Assembly: GCF_933775445.1 (NCBI RefSeq)
Contig: NW_026089493.1
Coordinates: forward strand, 248,001-312,000
Reading direction: 5' to 3'
DNA: 64,000 bases
Source of the DNA: Argentina anserina
Lineage: Eukaryota; Streptophyta; Magnoliopsida; Rosales; Rosaceae
A program made the position numbers and the translations under genes. The stretch's first letter is position 1, and every line of letters begins with the position of its first letter. The notes under the pieces were generated by a model. It was not told where the DNA came from, made no database searches, and saw only the letters and a list, made by a program, of their open reading frames with translations. Shown here one piece after another: positions 51,401 to 59,111 of this stretch.

Positions 51401-53500
51401 TGTGTTTCTTTCAAACTGAGTATCTTTACATCGTTTGGGTATCTTTACTATTCCAATTGTGTATCTTTTCATTTCTCGTTTGAGTATCTTTCTGTAAGGC
51501 TTCTGATGCGAGTTTCTATTGTATTTGAGAGTTTTTCAAGTGTGGGAGTGTGTTTCTTTCAAACTGAGTATCTTTACATCGTTTGCGTATCTTTACTATT
51601 CCAATTGTGTATCTTTACATCGTTTGCGTATCATTACAATTCCAATTGAGTATCTTTTCATTTCTCGTTTGAGTATCTTTCTGTAAGGCTTTCTGATGCG
51701 AGTTTCTATTGAATTTGAGAGTTTTGCAAGTGTGGGAGCGTGTTTCTTTCAAACTGAGTATCTTTACATTGTTTGCGTATGTTTACTATTCCAATTGTGT
51801 TTCTTTACATCGTTTGCGTATCTTTACTATTCCAATTGTGTATCTTTTCATTTCTCTTTTGAGTATCTTTCTGTAAGGCTTCTGATGCGAGTTTCTATTG
51901 TATTTGAGTGTTTTGCAAGTGTGGGAGCGTGTTTCTTTCAAACTAAGTAACTTTACATCGTTTGCGTATCTTTACTATTCCAATTGTGTATCTTTACATC
52001 GTTTGCGTATCATTACAATTCCAATTGAATATCTTTTCATTTCTCGTTTGAGTATCTTTCTGTAAGGCTTTCTGATGCGAGTTTCTATTGAATTTGAGAA
52101 TTTTGCAAGTGTGGGAGCGTGTTTCTTTCAAACTGAGTATCTTTACATCGTTTGCGTATCTTTACTATTCCAATTGTGTATCTTTACATCGTTTGCGTAT
52201 CATTACAATTCCAATTGAGTATCTTTTCATTTCTCGTTTGAGTATCTTTCTGTAAGGCTTTCTGATGCGAGTTTCTATTGAATTTCAGAGTTTTGCAAGT
52301 GTGGGAGTGTGTTTCGTTCAAACTGAGTATCTTTACATCGTTTGCGTATGTTTACTATTCCAATTGTGTATCTTTACATCGTTTGCGTATCTTTACTATT
52401 CCAAATGTGTATCTTTTCATTTCTCGTTTGAGTATCTTTCTGTAAGGCTTCTGATGCGAGTTTCTATTGAATTTGAGAGTTTTGCAAGTGTGGGAGCGTG
52501 TTTCTTTCAAACTGAGTATCTTTACATCGTTTGCGTATGTTTACTATTCCAATTGTGTATTTTTACATCGTTTGCCTATCTTTACTATTCCAATTGTGTA
52601 TCTTTTCATTTCTCGTTTCAGTATCTTACTGTAAGGCTTCTGATGCGAGTTTCTATTGTATTTGAGAGTTTTGCAAGTGTGGGAGTGTGTTTCTTTCAAT
52701 CTGAGTATCTTTACATCGTTTGCGTATCTTTACTATTCCAATTGTGTATCTTTTCATTTCTCGTTTGAGTATCTTTCTGTAAGGCTTCTGATGCGAGTTT
52801 CTATTGTATTTAAGAGTTTTGCAAGTGTGGGAGCGTGTTTCTTTCAAACTAAGTAACTTTACATCGTTTGCGTATCTTTACTATTCCAATTGTGTATCTT
52901 TACATCGTTTGCGTATCATTACAATTCCAATTGAATATCTTTTCATTTCTCGTTTGAGTATCTTTCTGTAAGGCTTTCTGATGCGAGTTTCTATTGAATT
53001 TGAGAGTTTTGCAAGTGTGGGAGCGTGTTTCTTTCAAACTGAGTATCTTTACATCGTTTGCGTATGTTTACTATTCCAATTGTGTATCTTTACATCGTTT
53101 GCGTATCTTTACTATTCCAATTGTGTATCTTTTCATTTCTCGTTTGAGTATCTTTCTGTAAGGCTTCTGATGCGAGTTTCTATTGTATTTGAGAGTTTTG
53201 CAAGTGTGGGAGTGTGTTTCTTTCAAACTGAGTATCTTTACATCGTTTGGGTATCTTTACTATTCCAATTGTGTATCTTTTCATTTCTCGTTTGAGTATC
53301 TTTCTGTAAGGCTTCTGATGCGAGTTTCTATTGTATTTGAGAGTTTTTCAAGTGTGGGAGTGTGTTTCTTTCAAACTGAGTATCTTTACATCGTTTGCGT
53401 ATCTTTACTATTCCAATTGTGTATCTTTACATCGTTTGCGTATCATTACAATTCCAATTGAGTATCTTTTCATTTCTCGTTTGAGTATCTTTCTGTAAGG
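42457..53500. repeat. Type-X and rearranged higher-order repeats
   Basis: A complete X-type copy (1976 bp) runs 42457-44432 and contains the diagnostic D variant TTTCAGAG with TTCGTTCAAAC at 43701. From 44433 the unit order is rearranged: markers seen once per HOR elsewhere recur at irregular spacing (47152, 49696 and 52265 for the TTTCAGAG variant). Segment 48234-48830 recurs at 51371-51967 (offset 3137), and 50696-51120 recurs at 52656-53080 (offset 1960). Single-copy damage is more common: GTATATTTTC at 47650, TTTGCCATTC at 50613 and GTATTTTTACATC at 50598. B' modules remain abundant. I see no non-satellite DNA. Confidence 0.8.
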
Positions 53501-55739
53501 CTTTATGATGCGAGTTTCTATTGAATTTGAGAGTTTTGCAAGTGTGGGAGTGTGTTTCTTTCAAACTGAGTATCTTTACATCGTTTGCGTATCTTTACTA
53601 TTCCAATTGTGTATCTTTACATCGTTTGCGTATCTTTACTATTCCAATTGTGTATCTTTTCATTTCTCGTTTGAGTATCTTTCTATAAGGCTTTCTGATG
53701 CGAGTTTCTACTGACTTTGAGAGTTTTGCAAGTGTGGGAGTGTGTTTCGTTCAAACTCAGTATCTTTACATCGTTTGCATATCTTTACTATTCCAATTGT
53801 GTATCTTTACATCGTTTGCGTATCATTACAATTCCAATTGAGTATCTTTTCATTTCTCGTTTGAGTATCTTTCTATAAGGCTTTCTGATGCGAGTTTCTA
53901 TTGACTTTGAGAGTTTTGCAAGTGTGGGAGTGTGTTTCGTTCAAACTCAGTATCTTTACATCGTTTGCATATGTTTACTATTCCAATTGTGTATCTTTAC
54001 TATTCCAATTCTGTATCTTTTCAGTTCTCGTTTGAGTATCTTTCTGTAAGGCTTCTGATGCGAGTTTCTATTGTATTTGAAATTTTTTCAAGAATGGGAG
54101 TGTGTTTCTTTCAAACTGAGTATCTTTACATCGTTTGCGTATCTTTACTATTCCAATTGTGTATCTTTTCATTTCTCGTTTGAGTATCTTTCTGTAAGGC
54201 TTTCTGATGCGAGTTTCTATTGAATTTGAGAGTTTTGCTAGTGTGGGAGTGTGTTTCCTTCAAACTGAGTATCTTTACATCGTTTGCGTCTCTTTACTAT
54301 TCCAATTGTGTATCTTTACATCGTTTACGTATCTTTACTATTCCAATTGTGTATCTTTTCATTTCTCGTTTGAGTATCTTTCTGTAAGGCTTTCTGATGC
54401 GAGTTTCTATTGAATTTGAGTGTTTTGCAAGTGTGGGAGTGTGTTTCTTAAAAACTGAGTATCTTTACATCGTTTGCGTATCTTTACTTTTCCAATTGTG
54501 TATCTTTACATCGTTTGCGTATCTTTACTATTCCAATTGTGTATCTTTACATCGTTTGCGTATCTTTACTATTCCAATTGTGTATCTTTACCTCGTTTGC
54601 GTATCTTTACTATTCCAATTGAGTATCTTTTCATTTCTCGTTTGAGTATCTTTCTGTAAGGCTTTCTGATGCGAGTTTCTATTGAATTTGAGAGTTTTGC
54701 AAGTGTGGGAGTGTGTTTCTTTCAAACTGAGTATCTTTACATCGTTTGCGTATGTTTACTATTCCAATTGTGTATCTTTACATCGTTTGCGTATCTTTAC
54801 TATTCCAATTGTGTATCTTTTCTTTTCTCGTTTGAGTATCTTTCTGTAAGGCTTCTGATGCGAGTTTCTATTGTATTTGAGAGTTTTGCAAGTGTGGGAG
54901 TGTTTCTTTCAAACTGAGTATCTTTACATCGTTTGCGTATGTTTACTATTCCAATTGTGTATCTTTACATCGTTTGCGTATCTTTACTATTCCAATTGTG
55001 TATCTTTTCATTTCTCGGTTGAGTATCTTTCTGTAAGGCTTTCTGATGCGAGTTTCTATTGAATTTGTGAGTTTTGCAAGTGTGGGAGTGTGTTTCCTTC
55101 AAACTGAGTATCTTTACATCGTTTGCGTTTCTTTACTATTCCAATTGTGTATCTTTACATCGTTTGCGTATCTTTACTATTCCAATTGTGTATCTTTTCA
55201 TTTCTCGTTTGAGTATCTTTCTGTAAGGCTTTCTGATGCGAGTTTCTATTGAATTTGAGTGTTTTGCAAGTGTGGGAGTGTGTTTCTTTCAAACTGAGTA
55301 TCTTTACATCGTTTGCGTATCTTTACTTTTCCAATTGTGTATCATTACATCGTTTGCGTATCTTTACAATTCCAATTGAGTATCTTTTCATTTCTCGTTT
55401 GAGTATCTTTCTGTAAGGATTTCTGATGCCAGTTTCTATTGAATTTGAGTGTTTTGCAAGTGTGGGAGTGTGTTTCTTTCAAACTGAGTATCTTTACATC
55501 ATTTGCGTATGTTTACTATTCCAATTGTGTATGTTTACATCGTTTGCGTATCTTTACTATTCCAATTGTGTATCTTTTCATTTCTCGTTTGAGTATCTTT
55601 CTGTAAGCTTCTGATGCGAGTTTCTATTGTATTTGAGAGTTTTGCAAGTGTGGGAGTGTGTTTCTTTCAAACTGAGTATCTTTACATCGTTTGCGTATGT
55701 TTACTATTCCAATTGTGTATCTTTACATCGTTTGCCTAT
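53501..55739. repeat. Diverged distal part of the array
   Basis: Units here still follow D-(A-B)n-C but carry many more private changes: D variants with TTGACTTTGAGAG (53710 and 53900), TTTCTATAAGG, TTGAAATTTTTTC with AAGAATGGGAG (54078-54100), TTTCTTAAAAACTG (54447), a 2-bp loss giving GGGAGTGTTTC (54898), and CTGTAAGCTTC lacking a G (55605). No regular HOR is visible beyond a local 190-bp duplication near 53690-53950. The last module is an A ending at 55735, followed by four bases of a B (CTAT, with C for G) before the retrotransposon begins. Reduced homogenisation here fits proximity to an array edge, but only the insertion edge is visible. Confidence 0.75.
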
Positions 55740-57307
55740 TGATGATTGCTCGATTACTCGACATCAATATTTAACCCTGAACACATCATAGTAGTATAAA
55801 GCAAGAGGGTATCGTTCACAAACCGGGGATCCAGCCAGGGCTTAGGATCACTTCAATTAACACGAATTCATAAAGGTTTTAAAGTTTGATATAGATTTTG
55901 GATTGAGTCATAAAAACAGTAAATAAAACCTAAGCTAATATATACATGTGATCAACCAACCAACACATAAACAATCACCAAAACAATTCACATAGAGGGA
56001 ATCGAACCAAGTTCTACAACTTCTTAGTATCATGCCGAGACATACATTGAACAACCAAGAATGGATCATGCAATTAGGTTTCTAAGCAGTAACCTAAACA
56101 CATAGACACTTAACACATTCAATCACAACCAAGCAGCCATAATCGAAATTCTAACATGTTCATCTTAATCATGTAATCCCAAAGCCATGCACATTGAATT
56201 CATCAAGTATGTCACTTACTTAACCAACAACCATGCAATTCGAAAATCACATAAACAAGAATAACCATGCTCTTAGCATAAGTCTTTAATCCAACAACCT
56301 AAATATCATGCTACAAGCATAGTCATAACACCTAGGAATCGAAAATTGTTCAAGCACACATTCGGCAGAAAACCAAAACAGAAAATCATAAAACCAAAAC
56401 ATAATTTTCGAATCATCTATATAAATTGAATCAAGTAGCTATTTCATAGACAAAATTGATACAAGACTACTCTAACCAAATCGCAACTTCATCCATGATT
56501 CGAAATAAAACCTAAGCCCGAAATAGACAAGAGTGAGTCATGGTTACACTTTATAAATCAAGCAATCCACAAGTGTAGCCGAGTCTTCTATGGATGAAAC
56601 CTCCTTCACAAGCGTGTTTGAAGGCTATTGATAGGTGAGGAATGATGGAATCGGTTTTAGGATTTCTTGGAATGGTGAAGGATGAATTCGGCAGAGCTAT
56701 GGCTGTGTTTTTGTGTAGGGTTGATGATGTTGCTGAATGGAGAGGCCGGCCTCTATATATAGAGGTGTAGGAAGCCTTCTTGCGTGCCAAAAGGAAATAG
56801 AATCCAATTGGGAAACTGAAATCCTCTTTGTTATGGATTTGCTTTATGTACTCCATATCCAACTTGATGTAGGAAACCAAGTTCAATAGGGAGATCTCTT
56901 TAAGGGCTGCACGGCAATCTCTTAGTCCAACTAGGAGTAGCTAGGCCGGCCTCCTCTTCTCCTTCTTCAACTCGAATATGATTTCCTTGTTCAACTAGGA
57001 ATGCAACTCGGCAACTCTCCTTTCTTTCCAAATATGATTTGTCGTTCCTGAAAAGAAATCGTCGATCAAGGAATAGGAAAGAATGAAAATAGGAAAGTAG
57101 AGTCCTAGTCGAGTAAGGAATCCTAGTTCAATCAGGAGTTCTAACACTTAGCACAATTTCATCATCAAATCATCTAAAATCGAAATAGCTTTACTTCAAA
57201 CATACATATGACAAATATGAACCTAAAACAACTAAATAAGAAGTAACAAAGCATAAGAATAGGGCATATATACATTAAGAACGTCACACTTTGTGTTCCT
57301 ATCAACA
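55740..57307 (-). repeat. 3' LTR (1568 bp)
   Basis: On the minus strand the LTR starts TGTTGATAGG directly after the polypurine tract (at 57307) and ends GCAATCATCA at 55740, giving TG...CA ends. The outer ten bases of each end are an imperfect inverted repeat: TGTTGATAGG against TGATGATTGC, seven of ten. The left end abuts satellite sequence exactly. Size and ends fit Athila LTRs, which are commonly well over 1 kb. A TATA-like palindrome at 56751-56764 lies about 545 bp into the LTR, so U3 probably covers 57307 to about 56730. No polyadenylation signal could be assigned. A 111-codon frame inside (56551-56886) resembles nothing and is not called. The paired 5' LTR is outside the window, so LTR divergence cannot be measured. 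Confidence 0.82.
56741..56764 (-). promoter_or_regulatory. Candidate LTR core promoter: TATA box within overlapping palindromes
   Basis: The 14-bp palindrome CTCTATATATAGAG (56751-56764) contains TATATATA, a good plant TATA box on either strand. It overlaps by four bases a second perfect 14-bp palindrome, AGAGGCCGGCCTCT (56741-56754). Read on the minus strand, the TATA box comes first and the GC-rich palindrome lies about 5-15 bp downstream, near where the transcript would start. A shorter copy of the GC palindrome, AGGCCGGCCT, lies at 56943-56952 in presumed U3. Promoter function is inferred from position in the LTR and sequence only. Confidence 0.6.
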
Positions 57308-57320
57308 ACCCCACACTTAG
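57308..57320 (-). other. Polypurine tract next to the 3' LTR
   Basis: On the minus strand the bases just before the LTR read CTAAGTGTGGGGT, with the purine-rich core AAGTGTGGGG at 57318-57309. In LTR retrotransposons such a tract survives RNase H digestion and primes plus-strand DNA synthesis, and its 3' edge defines the LTR start. Its position immediately before TGTTGATAGG supports both calls. The core is interrupted by T, so it is not a pure purine run. Confidence 0.7.
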
Positions 57321-58078
57321 ACTTTGCTAGTCCCTTAGCAAACACTAAAAACGAAAATCAAAACATAATACGAAATCAAAACAACATAACTAACGACACA
57401 ACACTAATGCCTTCAACATTTTGTCTCAGAGATCTTCAAACTCATAGTATTAAGAATAGCACTCAATCGAAATAGATAGGATGAATTTAATGGTTAATAA
57501 ACATGAAATTTCGTTTAACAAGTAAGACATGGCAGAAACAAAGGTGAAATTAAGCTCAACATGTTCAAAACAAGTTCAAATTCAACTCACATAGGATACG
57601 CACTCCAAATCTTTTCTCTCAAGAACATGGCATATGCTTAAAAGCTTTTCACACACAAGAGTTATGAACATAGTGAAAATCGAGAACCTCATGAAAGATA
57701 CCAATCATATGCACAAATGAACCCAAACCATATGCTTACTTATGAAACAAACTCCACAAATCAAGGACTACTCATTTTAAGAATCATGCGGATCTTTAGA
57801 AAAGGGATAGGTTAGGCTCGGCATGGATATATTTTCAAGGTAAAGGAATCACAAAGGTCATCCTCAAGACTTAGCAGAGCAAAACATCCACCTTATGTCG
57901 CCATACTCCATAAAACAAGGGCCAAATATCATCATGTTGGACCCATTCTTCACTTTATACATTGTGAAAATGAACAAAGGCTAAAGTATAACATTATTGA
58001 GCCTTCAACAAATACATCAAAACTCCAAATTCACATGAACAAGTATGTATGCCGAGATCCTTGTATCATTCTGTCATC

Positions 58079-58170
58079 ATTTTTTTTTCTTTTCTTGCCG
58101 TATACATGTCTTTTTCTTTCTTTCTTTCTCACGGCATCTTTCAATTTTTCTTTTCTTTTCATTCTCTTTT
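58079..58170 (-). repeat. Polypurine (plus-strand polypyrimidine) low-complexity tract
   Basis: The plus strand is almost all C and T here, including a short CTTT microsatellite around 58110-58128. It is broken by GCCGTATACATG and by CACGGCAT at 58130-58137; a second CACGGCAT follows the tract at 58171-58178. On the element's sense strand this is an A/G-rich run, which explains the lysine/arginine-rich short frame across it. No function is evident. Confidence 0.65.
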
Positions 58171-58199
58171 CACGGCATAACATACATACAATAGCGTAA

Positions 58200-58209
58200 C
58201 CCCACACTT
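58200..58209 (-). other. Internal polypurine-tract-like motif (copy 2)
   Basis: On the minus strand this reads AAGTGTGGGG, preceded by C and followed by TTACGC. It is identical in ten bases to the core of the LTR-adjacent polypurine tract at 57309-57318, 890 bp upstream of it in element direction. It could be a secondary priming site or a relic of a duplicated 3' end. Confidence 0.5.
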
Positions 58210-58955
58210 GAATCAAATCATCACTCCATATTACATCCAAGAATCGGCTTTGCCAAGCCTCAAAGACAAGGTAGAGATATAACTATACTAAGCAAGGATA
58301 TAACATGTTGGTAATGAAAGAAAAGGCTTAACGTAGGCTCAAAGGGGTTAATACTAAGGTGTCCCAAGCTGGGCTCAAATAAGGATATACGGCTTTTTGG
58401 CTTAAGTGGTGGAAATCCTAAAAAGATCCAACAATCATTTTCAAAATCAGAGTATGTTATGACATAAAGCTTCGAAAGTTTCACAAAGTAAGTTCTAGCA
58501 TTCTCTAGTTCATTGCAATTCTATGGCATACGAATTGATCAAAATAGATGTAATGAGGTTATAAAGCCAAGAAAACGATAGAATAAACTCTCCAAAGAAA
58601 GGCACATATATGGCTCGAATCTCACATAGGTTACATGAATTCAAACAAGTAAAGAACATGCTCATTCTGTACCTAAGTTTCAAAATCCTCATCTACTACA
58701 TGTTCGTACAAAATCTACACATCGATTAACCATCAAATAATAATGAAATTCATTCCAATATCATGATCATCTATCAACCATAATTTCAAAGATCAACTCA
58801 TCCTAGACAGTTAAAGGCATACCTAGGACTCAAAACAAAAACAAAACAAGTCAAAATCGAAAAACAGAACCAAAATGACACTAAAATTTCGAAAATCAAA
58901 ACACAAAATTTAAACACATAAGCATCAAACACTAGAATACAACGAATGATGTATA

Positions 58956-58994
58956 CCCCACCCCACACTTAAAATTTACATTGCCCTCAATGTA
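58956..58994 (-). promoter_or_regulatory. Conserved Athila-like 3' motif: hairpin followed by G-rich purine motif
   Basis: About 118 bases after the pol stop, the sense strand has a perfect 7-bp stem with a 4-base loop (58994-58977; arms TACATTG and CAATGTA, loop AGGG). Six bases further on comes AAGTGTGGGG immediately followed by TGGGG (58970-58956). From memory, an ACATTG-rich inverted repeat followed by an AAGTGTGGGG-like run after pol is common in Athila-related elements; this was not checked by search. The role is unknown. RNA processing, packaging or priming are possibilities. Confidence 0.5.
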
Positions 58995-59111
58995 CAATAT
59001 GATAAGCAACGAAAATTAGAAAGAGTTAAGGGATAAGAAAATGCAAACACTCGTTGATGGCTCCTTCATTGGCTTAAGTTTAGAGTCTATAGCCTAGACT
59101 ATCTCAAATCA

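Larger units (their letters stand above)
1..55739. repeat. Modular tandem satellite array (D-(AB)n-C composite units)
   Basis: The whole stretch is made of four modules, each opening with GTATCTTT. A is GTATCTTTACATCGTTTGC (19 bp). B (22 bp) starts GTATCTTTAC and ends TATTCCAATTGT. C (23 bp) starts GTATCTTTTC and ends TCTCGTTTGA. D (84/85 bp) starts GTATCTTTCTGTAAGGC, passes GATGCGAGTTTCTATTG and GCAAGTGTGGGAGTGTG, and ends TTTCAAACTGA. Units read D-(A-B)n-C with n from 1 to 6, giving 148/149, 189/190, 230/231 and 353 bp. The 149-bp consensus has 52 G+C, about 35%. From the lengths there are roughly 300 composite units. I found no non-satellite insertion up to 55739, and the left end runs off the window. 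There is no credible gene in it. Tandem arrays of this kind in plants are typically centromeric, pericentromeric or subtelomeric; which applies here cannot be seen. I do not recognise the family. Confidence 0.97.
57321..59111 (-). other. 3' untranslated region between pol and the polypurine tract
   Basis: About 1.8 kb separate the integrase stop codon from the polypurine tract. Many Athila elements carry an envelope-like frame here. I see none: the longest minus-strand frames are under 80 codons (58260-58484, 58031-58240 and 58510-58692). The second of these is a lysine/arginine string from a purine-rich tract, and none shows a signal peptide or a convincing membrane segment. The region contains a hairpin (58977-58994), two internal copies of AAGTGTGGGG (58961-58970 and 58200-58209) and a polypyrimidine/polypurine tract (58079-58170). 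It is otherwise AT-rich and featureless. Confidence 0.75.

Noticed and set aside
1512..52847. Recurrent minus-strand 61-94-codon Lys/Arg-rich frames
   Set aside because: They are the reverse complement of one D plus neighbouring modules, repeat with the units and end at the same D stops. Composition explains them.
277..55614. Many plus-strand reading frames of 60-208 codons in the array, encoding hydrophobic, Cys/Phe/Tyr-rich repeats
   Set aside because: The A-B pair has no stop codon in any of the three forward frames and 41, 148, 149 and 190 are not multiples of 3, so frames open by composition and shift at every unit. The same DNA is read in overlapping frames. There is no conserved frame, start context or gene structure.
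1..55739. CRISPR-like or phage-like interspersed repeat
   Set aside because: The intervals between repeated words are themselves repeats, not unique spacers, and the adjacent retrotransposon is eukaryotic.
1..55739. Telomeric, rDNA spacer or CENP-B-box content
   Set aside because: No TTTAGGG-type runs, no rRNA similarity and no match to the CENP-B box pattern were seen in the modules.
56551..56886. 111-codon minus-strand frame inside the LTR
   Set aside because: It spans the presumed TATA box and U3/R border, has no recognisable motif, and LTRs of this lineage are not known to me to code.
57309..57318. Origin of the satellite D module from the Athila 3' end, because both contain AAGTGTGGG
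   Set aside because: The match is only 9-10 bases with no flanking similarity; comparing an 85-bp module with several kb on both strands yields about one such match by chance.
57293..57475. 60-codon plus-strand frame at the LTR/UTR border
   Set aside because: It is antisense to the element, crosses the polypurine tract and shows no motif.
58031..58240. 69-codon Lys/Arg-rich minus-strand frame
   Set aside because: It is produced by the A/G-rich low-complexity tract.
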